This document shows, piece by piece, positions 53,630 through 64,000 of a stretch of DNA of 64,000 nucleotides. The stretch's first letter is position 1. Each line of letters begins with the position of its first letter. The stretch is from Prunella strophiata (taxonomy: Eukaryota > Chordata > Aves > Passeriformes > Prunellidae). Where the stretch lies: assembly GCA_036583965.1 (NCBI GenBank), contig JAZBQD010000015.1:89825809-89889808 (forward strand), written 5' to 3'. A program made the translations under genes and the position numbers. Under the pieces are notes generated by a model. It made no database searches and was not told where the DNA came from. It worked only from the letters and a program-made list of their open reading frames with translations.

Positions 53630-54865
53630 AAAAAAATCAATATCTATACACCCAATCAAGAAGGATTAATTGACTTTTCTGGTTCCTTTGCATAAGACTA
53701 TGGCTATCTACTCCCAGGACTCTCAAGACTTTCATTTTCAACTTCCTTCAACGATTCTGGGCTGCGACTTCTCATGTTGTAGATCTTCAATCATGAATTA
53801 CCAGCCAGCTGGAACAGCAGGAGAAGGAAAGTTCATACATACCCTGTGCTCCAGTTAGTCACTGTGAGAAGTGCACAGGAGCTCCGCTGTTCCTGTCTAA
53901 TGCTGGCAGAGAAATTACCAGCAGCTTATCACCCCAGCAAGTTTTAAGGTAAGCTTAGCAGCTAAGTGTTGATACTGGAATATTTGTCATCAGCACTCAG
54001 GGGAACCATTCACACCTCGGATTTGTATAAACTTTACATCTTAATGTGAAAAAACATATGCATCCAACACATGTAAAGCTGCATTTGAATTCAAATGAGA
54101 TTAAGAAGTGGTTCCCTGACAGTCTTGCTTTTAAGAAGTCTGTACTAATGCCTCGCTGATGATTTTTTTTTCCTGGTCCCTGGTGATACTGAATGCCACT
54201 TACTGTGAACTGCTGAACCTGCAATGACAAAAGCAAGAACAAATCTTGGTTGCAATGGTAGGGGCCACTTTTGGCTATTGTGATTAGCTATTCCCATACA
54301 TTTTTGCCATCCTTGTTTCTTAGGGTTAAGTCAACAAACAGGCCCTTTATGGTACTGATATGAATCAATGGAGACACGTGTAAGAGGGAGATGACAATAA
54401 CTGGAGAACCTTGATGACTAAGGAGCTGCTAGTTCAGGGACTCCCAAATAACAACCCAGCCATCTGGCCAGCCATTCAGTTGCCTGCTGTGAAAGCTCTG
54501 CATTTAAAAATTGTGTTATCAACTTTACAATAAAAAATCAACCACTTGAGCATCAGCTTGCAGAGCAGACAGGACTAAGGGATCCATTATTTAAATATAA
54601 CCCTTTCAGTCAGTTGGGAGTAGAAGGGGAAAAAACAGGAACTCTCCCTTTTCACTCAAACTCTCCAGCATGAAGAAATGAACAGAGATACAGTTGGAAT
54701 AGTTAATTCCAGTGCTTCATGCTGCTGGAGAAAAGTCAAATTGGTGGTGGTGTGTCCTTTCCATCTGTTCCCCATGACCTTCTCCCCCTTCCAGAGGAAC
54801 TTCAGAAAGTATTCTTTCAGACAAAATGCAGACAAGATGAAAGACACTGCCAAAGCCTATACCTT

Positions 54866-54883
54866 AAAAAAAAAAAAAAAAAA
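54866..54883. repeat. A18 tract
   Basis: Eighteen consecutive A. There is no AATAAA upstream and no recognised transcript copy. Confidence 0.93.
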
Positions 54884-57800
54884 GAAATAGACTGCTGAGT
54901 GTTGTTTGCTTAGGTGATGAAATAGAAACAAATTGATGGGAATAAAATAAGCTCTGGAAGTAGTTAGATAAACAAAGGTCTCTCTTGGTCTAAAGAACAG
55001 CCATATATGGTTTTGGGCTAAAATGGATGCTTTCCTCCTCAGTAAGCTAATAAAACAATTTAAGACAGCTTTTTTCTCTTGATAAGTTGAACAGTTGACA
55101 TGCAATTGCCAGACAAAATAAATTCCTCCCAGCACCATTCTTATAAGCAAAAACTTTATTTACTGTGTAGAAAATTCACTGGACATTTGGTGAAGCTGAT
55201 GTAAGAAAGCAGCCCCTTCTGCTGTTGTGAATCCATGATCTGCTCAATGCAGATAATCCAAATTCCCTTCTTTCTGGCATTTAGCTTTACTAATGCTTTA
55301 GATCTTCCTGGGTACACACTGTAAATGTTGTCAGATGGAAGCAGCCCACCAAAATGACTTTCCTTGCTATTCTGGGAGTGAGGTACAGGTTCATTAGCCA
55401 TAAGCAGAGTACTTGTAATGAAAGAATAACTAATATACAAGTATCGTAGGACTTGGCAGGTTTCAGGGAACTGTGTGAGAGCATGCTGTGTGGAAAAACT
55501 GGGAGGTGGGAGACATGTCCATGTGATTTCAGTAATCCAGAACATATAGGTGTATATGCACATGCCTGCCATCTAATGTCATTTATAACGGCCAAACAAA
55601 ACCTTAGCCATGAATGGGCCCTTCTTGTTCTTGAGGAAAAAACCCATCATTTTTTTTAGTCTCATAAATCATTTGCATGATTTATGATTACAACATATAT
55701 GCATTTACTTTGCATGTATTATGCTCCAGTGGAAAAGGTCCCACATCAAGACTAAAAGTGAATCTGACTTCTAATTTCAACCTCATGATCTATCAGTCAG
55801 CAGTAATTGTCAGTTATGACAATGAGGCACACAGTTTCAAATTTGAAAAATCCACAGAAGCTCTCAGGATGGCTGTGTTTTGAGCCTTGCAGTTGTGACT
55901 GCTCCCTCACATCTTGTCGAATCCTTGTAGATATTCCTTATCGGTCCTTCCTGAAAGATGAGGGTCCCATTTTTGGTGGTAATGCTGGCCAATTCTGTGA
56001 CAAGAAATGAATAAATCTGGTTATCTTCCCTTCTCTCCAGGTGAGATCTCTGCTGTTCTTTTTCCTTTGGAAACCTGTTTCTCATCCAGAGAAAAGTGAA
56101 AAGAGAGAGTGGGTGAACAGACACAGGGAAGTGCAGAGGCTTCACAGACATATTTTTTTCTTTTCTCAGCAAGGTATCATCTGTTCCTCAAAGTACTTTA
56201 TTTTCTCTTCAGCTTGCTTGGAAACATGGTCCAGACAAGGATCAGATGGTTTTTGTCAGCTCCAGGACGGATTATTGAGTTGTGTCACGTCTGAAGCTGA
56301 ATGTGAACATAACATGCAAGTTTTGGCTGTTATAGAAGTTGGCTGTGCACTTGCTAAAGAGTTCAAACTTGTGCCTTACTGATTCCCAGAAAGCTTCCAG
56401 AAGAACAAAAGGTTCAAGCCTTTGCTACATAGGACATACCACCTTATTTTAGGAGCTCTCCTTCTCCTGGTCAGCAGATTTCAAAGCCAAGGTGAGATGT
56501 GAGAGGCCTGAGAGTCCCCCTCCAGAGAGATCAAGGAAATCATGAGTCTGCCTGGCTGCATGAAGGACTGAAAAAAACAGCTTTGAGAAGCATATTTCTT
56601 TTATGCTTGCAGATCAGAAAGTCCTTGTATTCCCAAGAATTCTTCAACCCCAAACGCAGTTCTGACTTTCTAAGTGCCAAAGTGCTAGGCACCACAAAGA
56701 GTATTGCTGTTGTGATTTTATGCTGATGGGGGTTTGTCGATGATGAGCAGCAAATATACAACTCTTCTTAATGTCGAACACTGATACCAAGCCTCCTTAT
56801 GTAATCTTCTTGTGCTTAATTTTGGTCTCCTGTGGAAACAGGCATTGTAGAGGCTCAGAACAAGGATAGGGAACTGATATGCTTAAGGATGGGAAACCCT
56901 TTTACTCCTTGCTTCAAAGCTTAAAGTAAAAACACAGAGAATAAAAGAGAGTCTTCAGAGTCTATCTTCTGGCCTAAGGCAATGGAACAACTCTGTAATA
57001 GGCTCTTTTTTATTTTTTTTTTTTCCTCAGGCACCCTAGTAATATAAATTACTTCTGTTCTGTCACAAGAACACATTGGGGATGTGTCCTGTAGGATACC
57101 ACAATCTCAACGCATGACTCCAAACAGCAGTGGAAAACCACACGGTGCCTCACACAGTTATTAATGCGGCTCGTGTCACACCCAGAAACAGCCAGACAGA
57201 GAAAGTGCCGTGGCAAATTACAGCCATGAGGAGCTTTGGCAAAAATGCTGCTGGACAACTGAGCTCTTTGTCCCAACCATTTCCCTAAAACTACCCATCG
57301 AAGATGAACATATTTGCTTTTTTTCATATTACTACCAGGAAGATACCTACGAATCTCCGTGGCTGAGTTCTTCTTGGTCTTGTGAGTCAGTAGTAGCTAC
57401 TGAGGGCTGGGACACACAGCCAACAGACTCAAACTACTACAGTTTACTTTAGGTGTAACAAACTGTTGTATGAGCTGTTTAAATAGTGGTGCAAGCACAC
57501 CCCTGATTGAGATACACATAGGAACTGCTTTGGAGCTGCCCTTGACGGACCCACGTTGTCATGATGACAATTCCGGCCACCAGATCCTCTTCCTGACGAA
57601 TCATGAACAACATTTGGGGTGTCTGCTTCTCTTCCAGTGCTTACTTTTCCTTCACAGATGCATAACGCCCTTGAAACAAGCAGTATGTGGAGGTTTGTGT
57701 GGGCGGGGGTGGGGAAGCATTTGGGATGAGTGGGACACCTTCATGGAGTACTGTATGTTAAATAACAGACTGAGAGAGGGAGTGATGAGTCTCTCAAGGA

Positions 57801-60800
57801 AGCATAAACACTATGTACTCATTAGAAGACTCATTATAAATAAAGTACAGGGAAGGTGCTCTGAGACAAAGCTTTTTCGCTGGTATTTATTAGGACAAAG
57901 AGCTCCTTTAATAGGGCAACTGAAAAGCACTCTGCTGCAATCATTAATAGGCATTACCACTTCCACTGACTTTTTGGGAACAGTTTTGTCCTTCTCACTT
58001 CATCTGCGTTAAAGGGACAGGCTCTTCATTCCATATTTATCCTGAAAAGTACAAATCAGGCCAAGATTAGGGGGAAGGAGTGAGAACCCCAAGAACTTTT
58101 ACATGTCAGCCCAGTGGCAAAGTTTGGCTGATGGAGTGAAACACAGCAGGCTGCTGATAGACTTGGATAGGCTCTTCTGCCTGGATTTCCTCTATTTTGA
58201 GAGCTCCAACTGGGTACCTCAACCCACCAGAGGAAAAATATAGCAAAAAAGGGGAGTAGGAGAGAAAGAGAGGATCTCACTCTCTCAAGTTTCACTATGT
58301 ATTTTATCACTTCTGCCAGACTGGAACAGAGTTGACTGCTTTAACTAAGCACTGTGCTTCTAGCTTTCAAACCTCAAGGATAGTTGTAATTTGGCACCCA
58401 AAAATGGTAGCCATTTTCTCTGGAAGGTTAAGATACCCTTCTTGAAGCTGTAGAACCTATCAGCCTGCTGGAACACAGCTGTGGTGAGTGTGATGGTTTG
58501 CTGTTTATACTTTTTAGGGTTTTTTTTTTCTTCTCCACGGTGGAATTTTAAGGTCTGAAAACACTTTTTTTCTGAGATTTCTTTCTTGCTTGTTGTTGGA
58601 TTTTACCAGGCTGTGCTTGATAAATGTGCATGGAAGGCTGAGCACTGCAAAGAATTTGAAATTTTTGCATTATGTGATCTTGAGCCAACACATGTGATGA
58701 GCATGTGGAAAGGGAGATATTAAAAACAATTGTAAAGAGAAGGGAACTTTGTTATTTTCCTTTAAAAAACATACACACATGACTTTGAATTGGCTGGTTC
58801 TCCTATCTGCACAGCCACATGCACGTAGCAGTCCTGCTTTTCAGAAAGAAATGAAACAGCTGACATTTTTTTGCTGAAGGCCAGTGCCTGCAATTGCAAA
58901 TGTTTCATCCCATAGAGGTATTGCCCCTGCAGGACTGCACAGTCACCCCAGCAAAGTGCAGCTGAGAGCTAGACCCAAACTGAATTAGATACATTGCTCC
59001 TGGGCCAGAGATACCTTGGCTTCCCTTGGCTGATACTTGCTTCAGGCTGTCCCAAAACTCAGAAGGAGTTGACATGTGACAGCCTCTGCCCAGAGAGGTC
59101 TGTGTCAGGCACTGCCTGAACACTGGCAGACAAGCACTGTGCAGAATGTGAAGCTCTGTGCACCACAGCTTTTGGTCCTTGTTATTTCCCAATTTCTCCC
59201 AAGGGAAAGCACATCAGCTACCAATGAAACCCTTGAGAAGACTTTCTCTGCAGTTCACCCTCTGGATTCTCTATGTTTCTATTTTCTTAGACACTGCTAA
59301 GTCCTCACAGCCCCAGACCTATGGCAGTGCTGGGTGAGATCAACAGTCCATCCTGCTCAGCACCTTGTTTCTGAAGAGGGCCAGAAAGAACACGAAAAAA
59401 TGTGGACAGAAGTAACATCTTTGCCTTTACATGTAGCATTAGGTTTACTCTGGTGTTAATTTTCTCTAGAGACAAGCTTACTTAGAATGATGAAAGTAAT
59501 CTAGATGAATTGTCTGGTCCATTATTTGTCATTTTTACTGCACAAAATAGGTATGTCTTTCTAGGCTGTTTGTACAATATATTTACTTAGGCAAAGTATT
59601 AACCACTCTGCTTTCCAAATAACTATCCTCAGCTGTCTGTAGTGAAGGTTAATGAGAGAACTGTCAAAATCAGTATTGAGTTGTGAGTTTTGCCTTTGGT
59701 CAAAGGTTTTTCTTCAACTTAAAAGAGTGCATAACACTCTTACAGCTTAGTTCATTTGAAATCAGGCTTATATCAATTTAGATTAGACAGACATGAATCA
59801 ATGCAAGGTGTCACCAATGTCAGCCAGCGTTAAACTGAACTGAGAGTGAACACATTGTGCTTTACACCAGTTTAATCACTGGTTTAAAAATGAACTTAGA
59901 TTGAATTGCTGCGACCACCTTGTAAACAAAGGACTTTGCTTTACCCCTGTGGGCTTTAGCTGAAACAACAGGACCAACAATGAGCACTTCTTAGCTTTCT
60001 CCTTCTGCATGCATTTCTTTCAAGATCTTTCTATTTTATAGGGTAGAGACACCAGGATGTTTTAAGAATGGCACATACAGGTGGTACAACACAGCCTCAT
60101 GTAGCAGCACTTGCTTCAAGCAAAGTAGCTCGGGGACTGCATGACATGATGCCTGCCTCCTGCAGGGATATGTCCAACCTAAGCAAGCCAGGTTATACCT
60201 GACTTAAAAGACACAGCTAGGTATGACTGTGGGCTGTGTGGCATCCTACAGGTACATGGCATGAGGAAATGTGGGTGAGCATTTAACCCTGCTCTTGCTC
60301 ACCTCCCATTTTCTGCTGCTGACTGCTGGGATCTGGGGAGGAACTGCAGGATACTTGCTGCCATTCCTGGTGTAGCACAGGCTGAACTCAAAGCCTCCTG
60401 GTGCAAGTGGAAAATCCCCTCAGAGCTTCCTCTGTAATTGAGACAGATTTCTGGAGGACGTCTCTTTCTCTTCTGAATGCTATAGAGGGGGCTCAGTGTT
60501 TGGTTATTTTACAAAATGTCTTTAAGTTTTAATTTGAAGAGCAAATCTAAAAAGCCAAATGCAAGAGTGGTTTGCCTCTCTTCTCAAAAGGTCCCCAAAA
60601 ACTTTCAGCCATGGAAGAACTGGGGGAGCTTGCACTGTGTCTAATGTCCCAATTGCCTACAATACTGTTACAATCAACACCACCCTCCCCCTAAACAAAC
60701 CAAGCGGAAAAAATCCCCACAAAATCCAAACAACCTTCCTTATAGCAGGCTTGTGTTGGGAATTTAACTCCCTTGGAAATGAATCTGGACATCTTCCCAG

Positions 60801-63346
60801 ATAATGTATCTATCCCTCTAATTCCTATCTCAAGGATGAAGTTGATCATAGTAGAACTGTAGAGGACTGGTGAGTTATTCTCAGTGTTTATCAGGGTAGC
60901 ACCTGGAGGTGATCTGATCTTCCTGCCTCCTCAAAAAAATAAATCTGTCTTCCCTTGGCTAGCTCACAAATCTGCACTCAAACCCTTCTGTGCCAAACAT
61001 GTGCAGGTGTACAGTATGTGTGTTACTACTGAGCCATCTGCAGCCTCCCCTGCACGGCAGTTGTTGTACTTTGGAGTTCCTTTCCCAACCAAATGGAAGT
61101 CCGCAGAACAGTTTCAATAGCACAAATTAAGAAGCTAATACTTTCTCACAGTGAGATCAGCTTTGCCTGAGCTCACGTTGCAGGAACAGATTTTTCTCTC
61201 ATCCTGCTTGTCTCACTAAAGAAAATATATGACAGGCAAAGGAAGTGACAGTGTAGGATCCACCTTTATCACCCACACAGGGTATTTGCTGTACAGGCAG
61301 TCCCAGTGCAGGGAAACAAATGCTATGATTATTTTTTACCTAAGGGTGTTTGGTCAGCTGGTCAAAGCATCATTATCTAAGAGCACTGAGGATTTGTGTC
61401 CCTCCCAGATCTGGCCCCTCAGCAGAACCACACCTGATCTCAAAATCTCACTGAGCATCCACCATCAGATGCATGAGGCATTACTGCTTCCCACCCTCTG
61501 CCAAAACACACTGGCTTCTCCTTTAGCCCCCTCAGATTGTGACATGCATGGCATTACTCTGAGCAAACAATGCAGCCCCTGTGTTTGTAAGGGAAGGAAG
61601 GCTGTAATGTGTCCATGAAACCAGAAACATCACCCCTTCCAGTTCTTGTTCCACTTGGTGCAACAGAAAGCATCAACGTGCCCTCCTGTTTTCTGCAAAC
61701 CTCAAGGAGCTGCCAGCCAGCATGCTGAGCTGGTGAAATTGATGACTGACTAGATGAACAAAAGTGCACTTTGGGGACCTCCCCATAGTCTGTCATTCAC
61801 TAATGTTGTCCTCCCCTTGACTTCTGTGGGCTTCCTGGGGAGCCAGCTGTTCCCCACACGTAGGTCAGCAGCTATGTGGTGTTTGTGAGCGTAGGCACAG
61901 CTGGGAGTGGTGAACCAGAAACAGGTGAAGAACTTGTCCTAGTGCCAGCAGGAGGTACTATGGATGACATACAATCTGGAGGCTTTCTGAAGCATCTAGG
62001 CACTTCTGCCTTACGTGGCTTTGGGCCCCCAAAGCTATGCCCAGCAGGCCACAAATAACACATACTTTTAAAAGAACCCCAGAAACAGTGAAAAACTTTT
62101 AGCTCTACTGAGCCTTGCTTTTTCAGAAATGTCTTCCCAAGAAAAAGCAAGTAGAAACTTTCCTCTGTTTATGATTCTTCCTGTGCCTGTAGCACCACTA
62201 CTTAAGACAACCTCACTGCAGAAGCACACTTTGCCTGTCCATGCCTACAAAGAGAGGTGGAAATACTCTCTGTATGAACACATCGGTGTCTGACTGCTAT
62301 AAAAGAAGTGTTAGCTGAACACACTGCATTCCTACTCTTCATAATTTCAAGAGCTTTTTTTTTTTTTTAAATTTGCCTATTTCCCATGTCCCTGTATGGT
62401 TCTGTATTTTAGAAGGAGGGACAAAAGAACTGATTAGGTCATATAATTTGATGACAAATAAGAACTTTGGGATGTGGAACAGTGGGAGAAATATGTCAGC
62501 CCAAATTTTTCTGGACCGAAGTAAAAATGTTTATTATTTTAAAGTGAGCTGCACAGGAAAGGTGTGCTTTCCCAAAAAGTCTAAAACTTACCCCAACAAT
62601 TACTGAGATCTTCCTCTATGTGGGTTGCATAAATAATCTGCAGAGTATAATATTTAATGTAAGGAGTTGAGCTGTTTACATAAGGTTGAGTTGCACTGGA
62701 GCATGTACTGCACTGGTAGAAATACTGCCTGTGTTTGCTGAATGAAACAATAGAGGACTTTTCAACCAATGCCTCTGCTGAGTGTGAGGGAATTAGGCCT
62801 TTGCTTCTTCCAGTGCCTACAAAGTACAGAGTGTCTGCATCCCTTATAAAGTCACCAATGTCTCCAATTCTAAGAAAGCCTTTAAAGTCTCTTCGGTTCT
62901 AGTTTGTATTCTCTTCGGTTTTTGTTTTCCTCCCACACTTCCCCTCCAAGCTTCCTTTTGCATGTTAGTGCCAAAACAGAACAAGAAAAGAGAGAAAAGT
63001 GTTCCAAAACTGGCATTTAATTATTTCAGATTTTTTTTTGTAAATGCATTTTATAAGTTTTGGTGTGTGTTCCTTCTACTAAAAAGATTTACTAATCCCT
63101 CTGGAATGAAAATTATTCAAAAAATGTCAATTCAAAGTTATTCTGAGGAGTAATTAGCAACCTTAGCCAGCTCTTAGAAATATCTGTTTAGGACAAATCC
63201 TTCTGCACAAAACTTTCTACTGACCTATTGTGTCCGCAGTTCTGACCTTGGACAGATAGATACTCTGTTCACTGGTGGTCTCTACAGTCAAGCAGCCATT
63301 AATCTAGTGTAAACATTAATATTTTTGTAAAATATTATCTCCCCTC

Positions 63347-63361
63347 AAAAAAAAAAAAAAA
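63347..63361. repeat. A15 tract followed by ATTCTGTG-like octamer
   Basis: Fifteen A are followed by TGTTATGATTCTGTGATT. The latter resembles about one and a half units of the CR1 3'-terminal octamer in plus orientation, but no CR1 body is visible to its left, so the similarity is not enough to call an element. Confidence 0.85.
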
Positions 63362-64000
63362 TGTTATGATTCTGTGATTTGCAAAGGCCTAAACTTAGTT
63401 AAAATCACGACAACATTGTTTATGGCTTAATTACAGAGTTGTTTCCCTGCAACAATCAGGTATTATTCCCACAGAACTTCCTGGCTGTCCTTGGCTCTGC
63501 CTTGAAAGAGAACACACCCTCCATGAGGCAGAGATGCAAGAGTAAACATTTGGCAGGGGTACATTCCTTTTCGACCTGCTCCCTCTGTGCTCAGTCAAGG
63601 ATTTTATTTTATCAAAGGTATTGTATTCCTTCCAATGAACCTGAACACTCTGCTGTCTTACTGACATCAATCTGGCAGTTTCCATGTGAATGATATCTGT
63701 GTCATTCCCACCTAGAGGAACTGTCCGTAAAAGTGATCAGTGGCATCAGTTTCCAAACAGACTGAAGACAAAGGCTTGTCTCACTTATAAGGCATTTTCC
63801 AACATGACAGTTGTCAAAGTGCCTATCTCCCAGCGTCTAGTGTGTGCTTTGTTTTCATTTTTAAGTGAACTCCAGTCAAAGCATTGATATGCATGCATAC
63901 TGTATACAAAACTGCCTATGAAAAGGACCCTTTTCTTCCAGCCTCCCTGGGTTTCACGGAAGGTGATTTCAGCTGCATGCACAGAGGAAACCAGGCTGGG

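Larger units (their letters stand above)
53261..64000. other. Non-coding sequence, no gene recognised
   Basis: No transposon or RNA gene was recognised here. The longest frame (57470-58012, 180 codons, plus) has no known domain, and one frame of that length is about what chance gives in a window of this size. The sequence at 57540-58010 is non-repetitive, has a local CpG cluster (57540-57605) and the near-palindrome TTGTCATGATGACAA, so it may be regulatory. Short homopolymers lie at 54866, 57007-57024, 62356-62367 and 63347. Confidence 0.55.

Noticed and set aside
57470..58012. 180-codon open frame on the plus strand
   Set aside because: No domain recognised; one frame of this length is roughly expected by chance among all frames in 64 kb.
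58488..58560. TGTGATGGTTTG start reminiscent of some passerine ERV LTRs
   Set aside because: No matching LTR end, no internal retroviral sequence and no duplicated target site seen.
59311..59390. Possible ancient SINE-like piece (AACAGTCCATCCTGCTCAGC)
   Set aside because: Vague resemblance to a dispersed vertebrate repeat, but too short and diverged to assign by eye.
63362..63380. CR1 octamer-like ATGATTCTGTGATT after an A15 tract
   Set aside because: No CR1 body upstream in that orientation; one and a half octamers can occur by chance.
1..64000. CRISPR array, prophage, operon or other prokaryotic system
   Set aside because: No regularly spaced repeats, no dense coding, and eukaryotic LINE CR1 elements are present.

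Overview
This window looks like ordinary non-coding nuclear DNA of a bird. It is AT-rich and CpG-poor, has no operons, prokaryotic gene spacing, rRNA or recognisable tRNA, and has only short open frames on both strands. The host assignment rests mainly on a short repeat at about 20288-20386. It matches the familiar 3' end of avian CR1 LINEs (start resembling the tandem TCATAGAA octamer, then the GGTTTGGGTTGGAA and CCCCCTGCCATGGG blocks). Nothing identifies the species.

I recognise no complete gene. The window is best read as intergenic DNA or a large intron. Recognisable transposon material is three minus-strand LINE CR1 remnants: (1) about 11945-12225, a reverse-transcriptase piece with a NKSP-x-PDG-like motif broken by a stop; (2) about 20288-20386, a 3'-end fragment of a typical avian CR1; (3) about 51360-53260, a much older, highly diverged copy. 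In the third, the C-terminal ORF2 part (51360-51690) and the RT part (about 52440-53260) are separated by about 750 bp with no visible CR1 similarity.

A few segments have paired splice signals and open frames and could be unannotated exons. The best are 47503-47740 (+; strong polypyrimidine/AG acceptor, GTAAGT donor, about 79 open codons) and 31865-31958 (+; T-rich acceptor, AAG|GTGAGT donor). Weaker minus-strand candidates lie at 40717-40582 and 11107-11011. A recursive-splice-like junction (pyrimidine tract, CAG|GTGAGA) is at 56040/56041.

Region by region: 1-11900 is unique-looking sequence with homeodomain/POU-type motifs near 420-1020 and a perfect 12-bp hairpin at 7110. 11945-20400 has two CR1 pieces and a T31 tract. 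20400-31860 holds little beyond low-complexity tracts. 31860-33120 combines the exon-like segment, a CpG-dense patch (about 32480-32800) and an adjacent block that may be regulatory. 33120-51360 has simple repeats, long T tracts and the best exon candidate. 51360-53260 is the old CR1. 53260-64000 is again unique-looking sequence with a possible regulatory stretch near 57540-58010. I found no convincing previously undescribed system; the items most worth checking are the exon candidates and the CpG-dense patch.
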